The notes beneath the pieces are model-generated. The model was not told where the DNA came from, ran no database searches, and was given only the letters and a program-made list of their open reading frames with translations. A stretch of DNA of 52,429 nt, taken from Candidatus Tetragenococcus pullicola. Lineage in GTDB: Bacteria; Bacillota; Bacilli; Lactobacillales; Enterococcaceae. This document shows, in pieces, positions 7,734-17,633 of this stretch. The stretch covers positions 1 through 52,429 of the forward strand of contig DXDB01000041.1 of the NCBI GenBank assembly GCA_019115705.1. Reading direction: 5' to 3'. Position 1 is the first letter of the stretch. Every line of letters starts with the position of its first letter. The position numbers and the translations under genes were made by a program.

Positions 7734-9998
7734 TTCTTCAAATGCTTCAGGAAATAAGAGTTCTAAAACATCCAGCGTCAAACGATGGCTTTTTCCTTTG
7801 TAAGGGTAAATGTGCATATGCATCATTGGATTAAAGTTAGCTTCGATGATGCCATAAGAATTTTTTTCAGTAATAGGTCGCTTAGTGTCAGGGACAATTA
7901 AATCTAGTCCACAAATAGTAGCTCCTAACGCTTTTGTTGCTTTTACTGCGATTTCTTTGTAACCGGCAGAGAACTGGTCAGTTACATCGATTGAATCGCC
8001 GCCTGTGCTAATATTCGAATTTTCACGTAAGTAGACCATGGTTCCTTTTGTTGGGATTGCTTCTTTTGTATAGCCTTGTTCTTTTAACATCAATTGTTCT
8101 GTTTCTTTTAATTCGATTTTTTCCAAGGGACTTTGATAGCCTTTTTCTCGTAACGGATCTTCATTTTTTTTAGCAACCAAAGCTTCAATAGAATGGATAC
8201 CATCACCCACAACGTTGGCAGGAACTCTTAGCAGAATTGCTTTGACTTCATCTTTAACCACAAAGAAACGATATTCCTGCCCAGGTAGAAATTCTTCAAT
8301 CAAAATTGCTGTATCTTCTTGAAAAGCTAATTGAACCGCTTCTTGATAATCTGAAAAGTTGGCACCTTTTTTAAAGATTGAAATTCCCAATCCGTAATTT
8401 GTTGATTTTGGTTTAATAACAAATCCTACATTCGCATACTTCAAATACTCTTTTTCAGCTTGTTTAATCGTGGTGTACTCACTACCAGTTGGTACTTTAA
8501 AGCCAGTTTTTGCCAAAATTTTCTTAGTCACTGTTTTGTTTTCCATAATCAAAGGTGCAATATAGGTATCTTTACTAGTCATATTGCCATTTTTTACAAA
8601 TTCTACCTGTCCTTGAAAAGACAATTTGATGAATTGATCTTGTTCATCTAAAACTTCTTGCCCGATTCCTTTTTGAATCGCATCAAATAATAAGAGTTGT
8701 GTCGATAGTTCCATTGACTCATATCCGGCTAATTGATAAGGTTTTTCCCATGCTTTTTCTTGGTTTTCTCTTCCTTGTAAGACAGCAAATTCTTTTTGTG
8801 AAGACTTTTGACTCATTTGATACAAACGACCGGATAATGTCTGACTCGGATCTTCTAGCATTTCTTTTAAATGGGAAAAGAGGTCCTCTGAAACAAACAA
8901 TTCATACTTTTCGACAAACTTTTCTAATTCTGCAATTTTTTCTTCCGCTTCATTTTTATACTTGGTCTCTTTTAAAGGATGTTCTAAGGCAACTTCATCA
9001 TTTTTCGTATCTCCTTCTTTAATCCATTGATCACTATCCTCCTTTTCATCTTGGCAAGCCAAGAATAAAAGAAAAACGTGTAAAAATTGAACTTGTTCAG
9101 GACTGATACCATAAGTCTCAAATGGATTTAGATCGATATTACGAAGTTCTATATAGCGAATGCCTGAAGTAGCAAGATCAGACATTTTTTTACCACCACG
9201 TAAACGAACTGGAGCATAGAACTCTTTATCTTCTAATAATTTACCTGTTTCCACCATTTTATCTAAGTCTTCTAAATACTTTTGAATCGAAGCATAACTA
9301 ACCTTGACATCTTCATGATTTGTATACCCATAGTGACTACTTCTTATACTTCGAACCGGCTCTTTAGGACCTTCCTCATCTTCAAAATATCGAGGTTGAC
9401 TAAGTGGCGAGGCACCATAAAAATAAGTGACCAACCAACGATAATGAAGATAATTTCGGGTAACTTTTAAATAAAGGTCTGTTTTAAAATGGAGATAATC
9501 CTTATATTCATTTTGCATATCAAACATTGCTTTTACCAATGTTTCTCCAAATTCAAAGTTAAAATGGATTCCACTGACCATTTGTTTTCGACGACCATAT
9601 ATTTTAGCTAGATGCCGTCGATACAATACATCTGAAAACTCATCAAGTTTAGCAATTTTAATATCTATTTCTTTTTCTGGCAAAGCTGGTGGCATGCTTA
9701 ATGGCCATAACATCTCATTTTGAGGCATCGAACGATAGCTAACGTCATGAATCGCTGCTAATTGTTGAAACAACTCCTCATCGCTTTCTGTGACTGGAGT
9801 AATTAATTCCATTTGTGTTTCGGAAAAATCCGTCTGAATATAAGGATGATACGAACGACTACCTAAAGCTTCGGGATGATCAGTCCTCACTAGATCACCA
9901 TCTAGTGTCACTCGTTGACTTTCTTTTTCAATACCATAACGGACACTCATTCTATAAGGTTGTACTTCTTTTTTTTCTAAAATTGATTGGATATCCAT
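7731..9998 (-). CDS. gshF: Bifunctional glutamate-cysteine ligase / glutathione synthetase
   Basis: A 755-residue fusion enzyme that makes glutathione from glutamate, cysteine and glycine in two ATP-dependent steps. The N-terminal half (about 1-440) is a gamma-glutamylcysteine ligase with YGIEKESQR and the HFNFEFG region. The C-terminal part (about 480-755) is an ATP-grasp domain with VIKPKSTNYGLGI and a metal-binding end segment around GIIEANFNPMMHMHIYPYKGK. The length matches known GshF proteins of streptococci, Listeria and enterococci. The fused layout is typical of a few Gram-positive groups and is often credited to horizontal spread. The gene is single, between a terminator and its own promoter. 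Expected role: redox and metal-stress buffering. Confidence 0.96.
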   Translation of the reverse strand: MDIQSILEKKEVQPYRMSVRYGIEKESQRVTLDGDLVRTDHPEALGSRSYHPYIQTDFSETQMELITPVTESDEELFQQLAAIHDVSYRSMPQNEMLWPLSMPPALPEKEIDIKIAKLDEFSDVLYRRHLAKIYGRRKQMVSGIHFNFEFGETLVKAMFDMQNEYKDYLHFKTDLYLKVTRNYLHYRWLVTYFYGASPLSQPRYFEDEEGPKEPVRSIRSSHYGYTNHEDVKVSYASIQKYLEDLDKMVETGKLLEDKEFYAPVRLRGGKKMSDLATSGIRYIELRNIDLNPFETYGISPEQVQFLHVFLLFLACQDEKEDSDQWIKEGDTKNDEVALEHPLKETKYKNEAEEKIAELEKFVEKYELFVSEDLFSHLKEMLEDPSQTLSGRLYQMSQKSSQKEFAVLQGRENQEKAWEKPYQLAGYESMELSTQLLLFDAIQKGIGQEVLDEQDQFIKLSFQGQVEFVKNGNMTSKDTYIAPLIMENKTVTKKILAKTGFKVPTGSEYTTIKQAEKEYLKYANVGFVIKPKSTNYGLGISIFKKGANFSDYQEAVQLAFQEDTAILIEEFLPGQEYRFFVVKDEVKAILLRVPANVVGDGIHSIEALVAKKNEDPLREKGYQSPLEKIELKETEQLMLKEQGYTKEAIPTKGTMVYLRENSNISTGGDSIDVTDQFSAGYKEIAVKATKALGATICGLDLIVPDTKRPITEKNSYGIIEANFNPMMHMHIYPYKGKSHRLTLDVLELLFPEAFEE

Positions 9999-10032
9999 AC
10001 AAAGATCCCTTCTTTAGTCATTTACTACCGCT

Positions 10033-10038
10033 ATTATA
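10033..10038 (-). promoter_or_regulatory. Extended -10 box of gshF
   Basis: A perfect TATAAT on the minus strand, preceded by TGT (an extended -10), lies 35 bases before the gshF start. No good -35 box is seen at 17 bases, as is usual for extended -10 promoters. Confidence 0.55.
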
Positions 10039-10137
10039 ACAGAGAAAGAAGAAAGAGGGTTCACTTTTGTTTCTCTATAGCGTTTTTTAAAGGAATCAAT
10101 TACCTACTGGAAAAGATGTTCATTTTTTTAGTTTCAT

Positions 10138-10176
10138 AAAAAAACTTCTGAAAGATTTTTCTTCCAGAAGTTTTTT
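10138..10176 (-). terminator. Terminator after ftsY
   Basis: The arms 10145-10150 and 10165-10170 (CTTCTG/CAGAAG) extend through flanking A/T runs, and most of the inner bases also pair. It lies just past the ftsY stop at 10179. Confidence 0.82.
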
Positions 10177-10178
10177 GT

Positions 10179-11399
10179 TTATTCTTCTTGTAATAAACCT
10201 TTGAATAAGCCTACCACAAATTGATTTGGATCAAAGGTTTCAAGGTCATCGATTCCTTCTCCTAATCCAACCAATTTTACCGGTAAATGTAATTCATTAC
10301 GGATAGCTAATACGATTCCGCCTTTAGCTGTGCCATCTAGCTTAGTCAAAACCAATCCTGTGACATCTGTAGTTTCTTTAAACTGCTTGGCTTGGTTCAT
10401 TGCATTTTGCCCTGTCGTAGCGTCAACAACTAGAAGCACTTCATGGGGTGCACTTGGATCTTCGCGTTTGATTACCCGATTGATTTTATCCAATTCATTC
10501 ATCAAGTTAACTTTATTTTGCAAGCGTCCCGCTGTATCTACAAGTAAAATATCGACCTCTTCTGCTTTGGCTCGAATCATTGCATCATAGACAACAGCAG
10601 CTGGATCTCCCCCCGCTTTGCCATGAACGACCTCAACCTCTGAACGTTCTCCCCAGACAACCAATTGATCGATTGCACCTGCTCTAAACGTATCTGCGGC
10701 TGCTAACAAGACTTTTTTTCCTTCTTGTTTTAATTGATGGGCTAATTTTCCAATACTTGTCGTTTTTCCTGTTCCATTAACACCTACAAACAGTAAGACA
10801 GTTAATCCGTCATTTTGATAATTGATTGTATTGACTTCATCGATTCCTTCTGCCTCATAAAGATCGACCAATTTTTCAATTATAGCATTTTGTACAGCAG
10901 CTGGTTTTTTCGCGTTCTTTAACTTTACTTCTTGTCGTAATTCGTCAGCAATTTTCATTGATGTTTCAAAACCGACATCAGCACCAATTAAAGTTTCTTC
11001 TACCTCTTCAAAGAAATCTTCATCGACAGATCGAAAGTTAGCAAATAACTCATTCATTCGATCTTTAAATGTTTTTCTAGTTTTTATTAGTCCTTTTTCA
11101 TATTTTTCTTGAGAGTTGATTTCTTCTTCAACCGGTTTATTTTCTACAGGTTCTATTGGTTGAACGGTCTCTTTTACTTCGTCTGCTTGTTCATATAACT
11201 GATCTGCCTCATTTTGTTTTTCTTCTGCTTGTTCATTTTGAAACTCAGCTTCTAGCTTATTGGCATCACTTTGTATTTGATTGGCCTCATCTTGTAATTC
11301 TTCTGACTCTTTTTGAGCTTCTTCTTGGATCTCTTCAGTTGTTTTTTCGGCTTCTTTCTCTTTACTGAAGGCATTTTTTATCTTATCAAAAAGTCCCAT
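10179..11399 (-). CDS. ftsY: Signal recognition particle receptor FtsY
   Basis: A 406-residue SRP GTPase that docks ribosome-nascent-chain complexes at the membrane for insertion by SecYEG. Residues about 10-95 form a long, strongly acidic, Glu/Gln-rich A domain. The N domain follows (about 105-190), then the G domain with the P-loop GVNGTGKTT (about 205), DTAGR, TKLDGTAKGG and a C-terminal GLGEGIDDLETFDP. It is last in the rnc-smc-HAD-ftsY unit, 17 bases after the HAD gene, with an AAAGGAGC site. This linkage is widespread in Bacilli. Confidence 0.97.
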   Translation of the reverse strand: MGLFDKIKNAFSKEKEAEKTTEEIQEEAQKESEELQDEANQIQSDANKLEAEFQNEQAEEKQNEADQLYEQADEVKETVQPIEPVENKPVEEEINSQEKYEKGLIKTRKTFKDRMNELFANFRSVDEDFFEEVEETLIGADVGFETSMKIADELRQEVKLKNAKKPAAVQNAIIEKLVDLYEAEGIDEVNTINYQNDGLTVLLFVGVNGTGKTTSIGKLAHQLKQEGKKVLLAAADTFRAGAIDQLVVWGERSEVEVVHGKAGGDPAAVVYDAMIRAKAEEVDILLVDTAGRLQNKVNLMNELDKINRVIKREDPSAPHEVLLVVDATTGQNAMNQAKQFKETTDVTGLVLTKLDGTAKGGIVLAIRNELHLPVKLVGLGEGIDDLETFDPNQFVVGLFKGLLQEE

Positions 11400-11416
11400 T
11401 ATTTTTTCAGCTCCTT

Positions 11417-12226
11417 TTAGTGCAATACATGGTCTTCAATAACTTTTGCCACGCCGTCTGCTTGATTGGAGACAGTTACCTTATCAGCTGCTGCTTTCAC
11501 AGCGGGAATAGCATTATCCATCGCCACACCAACTCCGGCAAAACGAATCATTGGCAGATCATTTTCTTCATCGCCAATTGCCATGACTTCAGAAGACGTT
11601 ATCCCAAGTTCTTTCATCAATAATGAAATGCCATACGCTTTATCTATTCCTTTGGGCATAAATTCCAATAGGTTTTTTCTTGATTTAATCACTTCAAATT
11701 TTTCATGAATTTTTCTTGGTATCAGGGCAATTTGTTGATCTAAATACGTTTCTTCAATAGCCACAACCGCTTTATTATACAGTCTATTTTCTGTTAATTC
11801 ATCGATTCTTGTTTTTTCAAAAAGTAATAAGGGATTCAGCTGTTGATAAATCGATTGATACTGTAAAGACGTGGGTAACTGCAAAACAACATCATCTGAT
11901 AAAACATCTAACGGAAGGTCTAACTGTTGACTAAGTTTGATTAGTTCTTTGAGTTCCCCAAATGAAAGAGCCGCTTTATCCATGACTTTTCCGGTGTCAT
12001 TTCTTTGTACCAATCCACCATTAAAAGTAATACTGAAATCTCCCGGTTCTAATAAATCTAACGTTTCAAGATAAGGCGTGATTCCTCTTAAAGGACGTCC
12101 CGTACAAATCACTATTTTTATTCCTTGTGCTTTTGCTTTTTTTATTACGTCTTGGTTTTTTTTAGAAATTTTTTTATTGTCGTCTAAAAGTGTGCCGTCT
12201 AAATCAATGGCCACAAGTTTTATCAT
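11417..12226 (-). CDS. Cof-type HAD hydrolase (sugar/nucleotide phosphatase)
   Basis: A 269-residue HAD-superfamily phosphatase of the Cof/YidA type. Motif I is DLDGTLLDD near the N-terminus, motif II lies in CTGRP (about 42), and the C-terminal metal loop reads GDEENDLPMI (about 217), with the type IIB cap inserted between. Members remove phosphate from sugar phosphates, FMN or pyridoxal phosphate; the substrate here is unknown. It sits 13 bases after smc and 17 before ftsY, so it is co-transcribed with them, though a functional link to SRP or chromosome folding is not established. Confidence 0.88.
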   Translation of the reverse strand: MIKLVAIDLDGTLLDDNKKISKKNQDVIKKAKAQGIKIVICTGRPLRGITPYLETLDLLEPGDFSITFNGGLVQRNDTGKVMDKAALSFGELKELIKLSQQLDLPLDVLSDDVVLQLPTSLQYQSIYQQLNPLLLFEKTRIDELTENRLYNKAVVAIEETYLDQQIALIPRKIHEKFEVIKSRKNLLEFMPKGIDKAYGISLLMKELGITSSEVMAIGDEENDLPMIRFAGVGVAMDNAIPAVKAAADKVTVSNQADGVAKVIEDHVLH

Positions 12227-12239
12227 GTCTTTCTCCTTG

Positions 12240-15200
12240 TCATTTGCTTATCTTTTCTTGAGTGATCTGTCCACTTTCGGAAACTTCTTCAAGGCGAACC
12301 GAAACAATTTTGGATACGCCCGACTCTTCCATGGTAACACCATATAAAACGTCAGCAGCTTCCATCGTTCCTTTTCTATGAGTGACCACAATAAATTGCG
12401 TGCCATTTTGAAATGACTGCAAGTAATTGCCAAATCGTAAGACATTGGCTTCGTCTAAAGCCGCTTCAACTTCGTCTAATACACAAAAGGGAACTGGTCG
12501 TACTTGAATAATCGAAAATAATAAAGCGATGGCCGTTAACGCACGTTCTCCCCCAGAAAGCAAACTCAAACTTTGCAATTTTTTACCAGGCGGTTGTGCC
12601 TCAATTTCGATACCTGTATTTAATAAATCATGAGGATCTGTCAATATCAGTTCTGCTCGACCGCCACCAAACATATTAGGAAAAACCACTTTAAATTCTT
12701 GACGAATGGCTTCAAAGGTTTGTCCAAAACGTGTTTTGACCTCTTCATCCATTTCAGACATGGTGTGAAACAGTTGCTCTTTTGCCATCAACAGATCATC
12801 TCGTTGACCACCTAAAAATTGATACCGCTCATTTACTTGTTCATATTGCTCAATGGCATTTAGATTAACTGGGCCAATAGCCTCAATACGCCGTCTTAAA
12901 GATTGAATTTCTTCTTTTACTGCAGGATCTTTTTTAATTGGTTCATCCTTTGCTTGAGCTGCCTCAAACGTTAGATGATATTCTTCTTGCAAGTATTGTA
13001 AACGATTATCTAGTAAAATTTCCGCACTATTTTTTTCAACCTCTACTTGTGTTCTTTTACTAAGATTTTCTTTTTGCTGCGCATGAAGACGAGTCAATTC
13101 ATCATCTTTTTGACTAATTTTTTGTTGAATGCTATAACGTTCTTCACGAATTTCTTGTAATTCTTCCTGTAATTTTTCTTTGCGATCACTCAATTCAGTG
13201 ACTTGTTTTTTCAAACTATTCTCATTGAGTTCATGATCTGAAAAATCTGATGTCAAGGCTTGAAGTTGACGTTGAAAGGATTCTTTTCTGGCTTGTTGTT
13301 CATTATAAGAATGATCACAGGTTTTGATTCTTTCTTGTAAATGCATGGTTTGTTCTTTGTGGACAGCAAGGTCAGATTTCAAATCAGCAAGCTCTTGTGT
13401 CAATGCCGTTCGTTTTTCTTCAATCATATCTTCTTTTGCATCTAATTCTTGAATTTCTTGATCGATACGACCTAACTCAGTAGCAATGTCTGATTGCTCT
13501 TCTTCTAGTTTATTTTTTTGTTCTCGGTAGTCTTCTAAAAACTCATCCATTTCCCGAGTTTCAAATTCCAGAGCTTTTTGTTCTTTTTGCAAGCGATCAT
13601 ACTCTTCTTGTAAGTGTTGCTTTTTATTATTGATATTCTGTTCATCCATCCGCAATTTTTCGCCATGATTGCGCAGAGATTCTAGCTGTTCTTGATTTTC
13701 TTTTACATTTTTTTCAAATTGTTGGACCTGTCGCTCAGTTGTTTGTAGACGGTTATCTAAACGAGACTTTTGTTCTTTGAGTTGTTGCAACTCATTTGTT
13801 TGAGAAAATAGATTGCCTTTGTTGCCACGTTTAGTAGCCCCACCAGTCATCGATCCTCCGGCATTCATAACATCGCCATCTAAAGAAACCACACGATAGC
13901 GATAATGAACAGCTCGAGCTAAAACATTGGCACTATCAAGGCCTTCTGCAATCAAAGTTGTTTTTAAGAGATTTTCAACGACTGGACGAACAGTTTCTGA
14001 GAAAGTAACCAGTTCACTGGCAATTCCTACAAAACCGTCTATTTGTTGCGCTTGAGAAATTATTCCAGCAGAAAGTTGTCGTCCTTTAATCGTTGTTAAT
14101 GGTAAAAAAGTGGCTCTGCCGGCACGCTGTTGTTTTAAATAAGTGATAGCCTCTCTTGCATCTGCTTCATCTTCTACCACAATATGTTGAGCAGCGGCAC
14201 CTAAAGCTGTTTCGATAGCCATGGTGTATTCTTGTGGCACATCCATTAATTCAGCAACAGCCCCAACGATTCCTGGTAACTGCTCTTTATGTTGCAAGAT
14301 AGCGCGGACCCCTTGGTAAAATCCACTATAGTTTTCTTGGATATCTTGTAAACTTTTGATTCGAGCTTTTACTTGTTGCCGTTCATTCATCAATTGATAC
14401 ATTTTTTGTTGCGTTGCTTGGAGTTCCTGTTGTTTCTCTTTGTTTTTATCTTGAGCTTGTACATAAGCTTGCCGCTCTTTGGTTAATTGTTCTTGAATTG
14501 CTTGTGCTTGCTTTATGATCGTTTCAAGTTGACTTTTTTTATCCGCTGTTTCTTTTGTTACTGTCGCTTTTTTTTGTAGTGTGTGTTGATTTCTCGCCGT
14601 TTCTTGTTGATAGTTCTTATCAAGGTTTTTTCGTTCATTGCCGTTTTCTGCTTGTTCTTGTAATTTGTCAACGTAGTGGCTACGAAGCTCTTCCATCAGC
14701 TCTTTCGCTGTTTTTTGATATTTCTGTAATTCTTTGGCAACATTTACTTGTTTTTTTTCAATTTCTTGCGTCTCGCCATTTTTTTGAGAAAGCTGTGAAA
14801 TCAATTGACTTTTTTCTGTTTCAAACTGATCTAGTTTAGTGTCGATTTCAGTTAAAATTTCTTGGTATTCTTGACTACTTTTTTGAGTATGCTTGGATCT
14901 TTCTAAAAGTACTTCTTGTTGTCCTTCCGCTTGTTTTAATGCTTCGACAACACGAAGATGATTTTGATTTTCTTCTTCTAAAAGAGTGTCAAGCTCACTT
15001 CGACGTTTTCGTTTGCTTTGAACGCTTCGTTCTTCTTTGGTAATTAGCTCTGTCAACTCACGCCCATTTGCATCTAACGTATTCCAAGTCGTTGATGTTT
15101 CGTCCCATATTTGTTTAGCTTCTCGCATTTCTGCTACCGTATAAGCCACATCAACTTTTGAAAGTTTTTCTTTTAAATGTAAGAATTCTTGTGCTGCTTT

Positions 15201-15827
15201 CTTTTGAACCACTAAAGGATCTAGTTGTTCTTTAAGTTCATAAATGATATCTTGAAGACGATCAAGATTATCTGCTGTTTCAAAAAGTTTCTGTTCCGCT
15301 TGTTTTTTTCGTTGTTTGTATTTCAATACTCCAGCGGCTTCTTCAAATATTCCACGCCGATCTTCTGGTTTACTGCTAAAAATTGCTTCAACTTTTCCTT
15401 GCGAAATAATTGAAAAAGATTCTTTTCCGAGTCCAGAATCCATAAAAAGTTCTTGGATATCTTTCAGTCGACAGGACTGTTTATTTAAATAAAAATCACT
15501 TTCACCACTGCGACGTAAGCGACGTGTGACACTAACTTCACTATAATCAATTGGGAGATAATGATCTTCATTATCTAATATAATCGTTACTTCGGCGATA
15601 TTTAATGATCTACGCGAATCCGAACCTGCAAAAATTACATCAGGCATTTTACCACCACGTAAATTTTTAGCAGATTGTTCGCCCAACACCCAGCGGATGG
15701 CTTCTGTTATATTACTTTTTCCACTACCATTGGGTCCTACGATTGCTGTTACACTATTTTCAAAATCAATGACGGTCCGATCAGCAAAAGATTTGAACCC
15801 TGCTATTTCCATTCGTTTTAAATACAC
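12240..15827 (-). CDS. smc: Chromosome partition protein Smc
   Basis: A 1195-residue condensin ATPase that compacts and separates chromosomes with ScpA and ScpB. The N-terminal head carries the Walker A GPNGSGKSN (about 32-40) and QGKVEAIF. Two long coiled coils rich in Glu, Gln and Lys flank a hinge (about 520-670, with GIVGAVAELM and the GGSMTGG segment). The C-terminal head has the ABC signature LSGGERALTA and the Walker B stretch VLDEVEAALDEAN. The size is as usual for Bacilli. The start is a GTG at 15827, 13 bases after rnc. The scp genes are not in this window. Confidence 0.97.
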   Translation of the reverse strand: MYLKRMEIAGFKSFADRTVIDFENSVTAIVGPNGSGKSNITEAIRWVLGEQSAKNLRGGKMPDVIFAGSDSRRSLNIAEVTIILDNEDHYLPIDYSEVSVTRRLRRSGESDFYLNKQSCRLKDIQELFMDSGLGKESFSIISQGKVEAIFSSKPEDRRGIFEEAAGVLKYKQRKKQAEQKLFETADNLDRLQDIIYELKEQLDPLVVQKKAAQEFLHLKEKLSKVDVAYTVAEMREAKQIWDETSTTWNTLDANGRELTELITKEERSVQSKRKRRSELDTLLEEENQNHLRVVEALKQAEGQQEVLLERSKHTQKSSQEYQEILTEIDTKLDQFETEKSQLISQLSQKNGETQEIEKKQVNVAKELQKYQKTAKELMEELRSHYVDKLQEQAENGNERKNLDKNYQQETARNQHTLQKKATVTKETADKKSQLETIIKQAQAIQEQLTKERQAYVQAQDKNKEKQQELQATQQKMYQLMNERQQVKARIKSLQDIQENYSGFYQGVRAILQHKEQLPGIVGAVAELMDVPQEYTMAIETALGAAAQHIVVEDEADAREAITYLKQQRAGRATFLPLTTIKGRQLSAGIISQAQQIDGFVGIASELVTFSETVRPVVENLLKTTLIAEGLDSANVLARAVHYRYRVVSLDGDVMNAGGSMTGGATKRGNKGNLFSQTNELQQLKEQKSRLDNRLQTTERQVQQFEKNVKENQEQLESLRNHGEKLRMDEQNINNKKQHLQEEYDRLQKEQKALEFETREMDEFLEDYREQKNKLEEEQSDIATELGRIDQEIQELDAKEDMIEEKRTALTQELADLKSDLAVHKEQTMHLQERIKTCDHSYNEQQARKESFQRQLQALTSDFSDHELNENSLKKQVTELSDRKEKLQEELQEIREERYSIQQKISQKDDELTRLHAQQKENLSKRTQVEVEKNSAEILLDNRLQYLQEEYHLTFEAAQAKDEPIKKDPAVKEEIQSLRRRIEAIGPVNLNAIEQYEQVNERYQFLGGQRDDLLMAKEQLFHTMSEMDEEVKTRFGQTFEAIRQEFKVVFPNMFGGGRAELILTDPHDLLNTGIEIEAQPPGKKLQSLSLLSGGERALTAIALLFSIIQVRPVPFCVLDEVEAALDEANVLRFGNYLQSFQNGTQFIVVTHRKGTMEAADVLYGVTMEESGVSKIVSVRLEEVSESGQITQEKISK

Positions 15828-15840
15828 CTATGTTCCCCAC

Positions 15841-16533
15841 TTACTTTTTGATTTGAAGTAACGCATTACTAGCTGCCTGTTGTTCGGCGAGTTTTTTTGA
15901 TTTCCCATGACCTTTTCCAATCAATCGATCATCACAATAGACATTGATCCAAAAGGAACGATCATGAGCTGGCCCTTCTTCTTTGACCAGTCGGTAATCA
16001 ATAAGACAATCTCCTGAGCGTTGCAACACTTCTTGCAGTTGTGTTTTATGATCCATCTCATGTGAAAAAGCACCGGCATCCACTTTTGGATAGACGACTT
16101 GTTTTAGAAAAGTTTCCACTACTTGTAAATTTTGATCTAAATAGACAGCTCCTAAAAATGATTCAAATAAATCACACAGTAAAGACGCTCGCGCTCTTCC
16201 ACCTGAAATTTCTTCTCCTTTGCCTAGTAAGATATACTCATCAAAATGACATTCCTTAGCAAATTTTGACAAGCTATCTTCACAAACCATGGCAGCTCGA
16301 AGTTTTGTTAACCTGCCTTCAGGGACGTTAGGGAATTTACAATATAAAAACCGTGAAACTAATAATTCTAAAACAGCATCTCCTAAAAATTCTAAGCGTT
16401 CGTTGTCTTCTAATTGCAACGTGCGATGCTCATTCGCATAAGATGAATGAGTAAAAGCTTGTTCGAGTAAACTGACGTTTTGAAACTCAATATTAAAATG
16501 TTCCTTTAATTCTATGATCAGCTGTTTATCCAT
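15841..16533 (-). CDS. rnc: Ribonuclease III
   Basis: A 230-residue double-strand-specific endoribonuclease that processes rRNA precursors and structured mRNAs. The catalytic domain shows the signature NERLEFLGDAVLEL (about 43-56), with the acidic Mg-binding residues, and a second acidic cluster DLFESFLGAVYLD (about 115-127). A C-terminal double-stranded-RNA-binding domain (about 156-230) ends in KLAEQQAASNALLQI. The ATG at 16533 is chosen over an upstream in-frame start because it gives the standard family length and follows an AAGGA site. It is first in the rnc-smc-HAD-ftsY unit, as in many Bacilli. Confidence 0.95.
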   Translation of the reverse strand: MDKQLIIELKEHFNIEFQNVSLLEQAFTHSSYANEHRTLQLEDNERLEFLGDAVLELLVSRFLYCKFPNVPEGRLTKLRAAMVCEDSLSKFAKECHFDEYILLGKGEEISGGRARASLLCDLFESFLGAVYLDQNLQVVETFLKQVVYPKVDAGAFSHEMDHKTQLQEVLQRSGDCLIDYRLVKEEGPAHDRSFWINVYCDDRLIGKGHGKSKKLAEQQAASNALLQIKK

Positions 16534-16569
16534 TTTTTCCAATCCTTTTCTTTTTATTGACCTTCTTAC

Positions 16570-16598
16570 ATTATACTGAAGTTTGGGCAATTATGAAA
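16570..16598 (-). promoter_or_regulatory. Possible promoter of the rnc-smc-ftsY unit
   Basis: A perfect TATAAT (16570-16575, minus strand) has only a weak -35 (TTTCAT, 16593-16598) at 17 bases. It is 37 bases before the rnc start and follows the opp terminator, which is the expected place. Confidence 0.45.
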
Positions 16599-16650
16599 TA
16601 ATTCTCACCAATTCTTACAATTTATTTTGGAAGAATTTTCTAAAAATATC

Positions 16651-16683
16651 AAAACAGCCAGACAATTTCAGTCTGGCTGTTTT
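16651..16683 (-). terminator. Terminator after oppF
   Basis: A 13-bp perfect stem (16651-16663 with 16671-16683, loop of 7) lies 11 bases past the oppF stop and is followed by a T-rich stretch on the minus strand. Confidence 0.9.
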
Positions 16684-16694
16684 CAATGGATTAT

Positions 16695-17633
16695 TTATGC
16701 ATTTGCTTCTTTTCGATAAGTATCTAATTCAGGATCATTTCCATAAACATAATGTCCAGGAATTACCTCTTCAAAACGTGGTTTATCTGTAGAATAATCA
16801 TGCATATCAGGATCATAAACAAGAAGTTCTTTCTTACGAGCTAACAATGGATCAGGAATTGGTACAGCAGACAAAAGAGCTTTTGTATATGGATGTAATG
16901 GATGTGTGAATAGCTCTTCTGTTTCGGCTAACTCTAAAATACGTCCTGAACGAATCACTGCAATACGGTCTGAGATAAACCGTACTACCGATAAATCATG
17001 GGCTACAAATAAATAGCTGACTCCATTTTCTAATTGTGATTTTTTCAATAAGTTCAATACTTGCGCCCGAATCGATACATCCAAAGCTGAAATTGGTTCA
17101 TCCGCAACCACTAATGAAGGTTGCATAATCAAGGCACGAGCAATTCCAATCCGTTGCCGTTGACCACCAGAAAATTCATGCGGGTAACGATACATGTGCT
17201 CTGGAAGCAATCCCACTTCATTAATAATCTTTTCAACTTTTGCTAAACGATCTTCTTCAGAATCAAAGAGGTTATAGTTATATAACCCTTCTGAAATAAT
17301 ATATTCAACTGTCGCCCGTTCATTTAATGAAGCAGACGGATCTTGAAAAATCATTTGAATTTTACGAATCTTATCTTCACGTTCTTTGGCTGAAAGTTTG
17401 CCATTGATTCGTTTTCCTTCAAAGAAAATATCCCCTTTACTCGTGTGGTTTAAGCCAACAACTGCACGGGCAATCGTGGTTTTTCCTGAACCCGATTCTC
17501 CAACCAGAGAAAATGTTTCCCCTTTATAAATCTCAAAGTCTGCATCTTGGACAGCTACAAACTTTCTCTTTCCTTCACCAAATGTGATTTCTAGATCCTT
17601 GGCTGATAAAATCACTTCTTTTTCTTTAGACAA
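16695..17633 (-). CDS. oppF: Oligopeptide ABC transporter ATP-binding protein OppF
   Basis: One of two ATPases that power peptide import through OppBC. It shows Walker [10 protein letters not shown], the signature [14 protein letters not shown], Walker [13 protein letters not shown] and the switch histidine in VAHDLSVV, with the C-terminal extension typical of OppD/F ([13 protein letters not shown]). The start is taken as a TTG at 17633 (312 residues), because GGAGGGG lies 8 bases before it; an ATG at 17648 lacks a good site. Either way the gene overlaps the oppD 3' end, indicating translational coupling. It is the last gene of the operon. Confidence 0.93.
   Translation of the reverse strand: MSKEKEVILSAKDLEITFGEGKRKFVAVQDADFEIYKGETFSLVGESGSGKTTIARAVVGLNHTSKGDIFFEGKRINGKLSAKEREDKIRKIQMIFQDPSASLNERATVEYIISEGLYNYNLFDSEEDRLAKVEKIINEVGLLPEHMYRYPHEFSGGQRQRIGIARALIMQPSLVVADEPISALDVSIRAQVLNLLKKSQLENGVSYLFVAHDLSVVRFISDRIAVIRSGRILELAETEELFTHPLHPYTKALLSAVPIPDPLLARKKELLVYDPDMHDYSTDKPRFEEVIPGHYVYGNDPELDTYRKEANA

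Noticed and set aside
12248..12445. Alternative frames inside smc and other core genes
   Set aside because: They are shadows of conserved genes; the true products are identified with high confidence.
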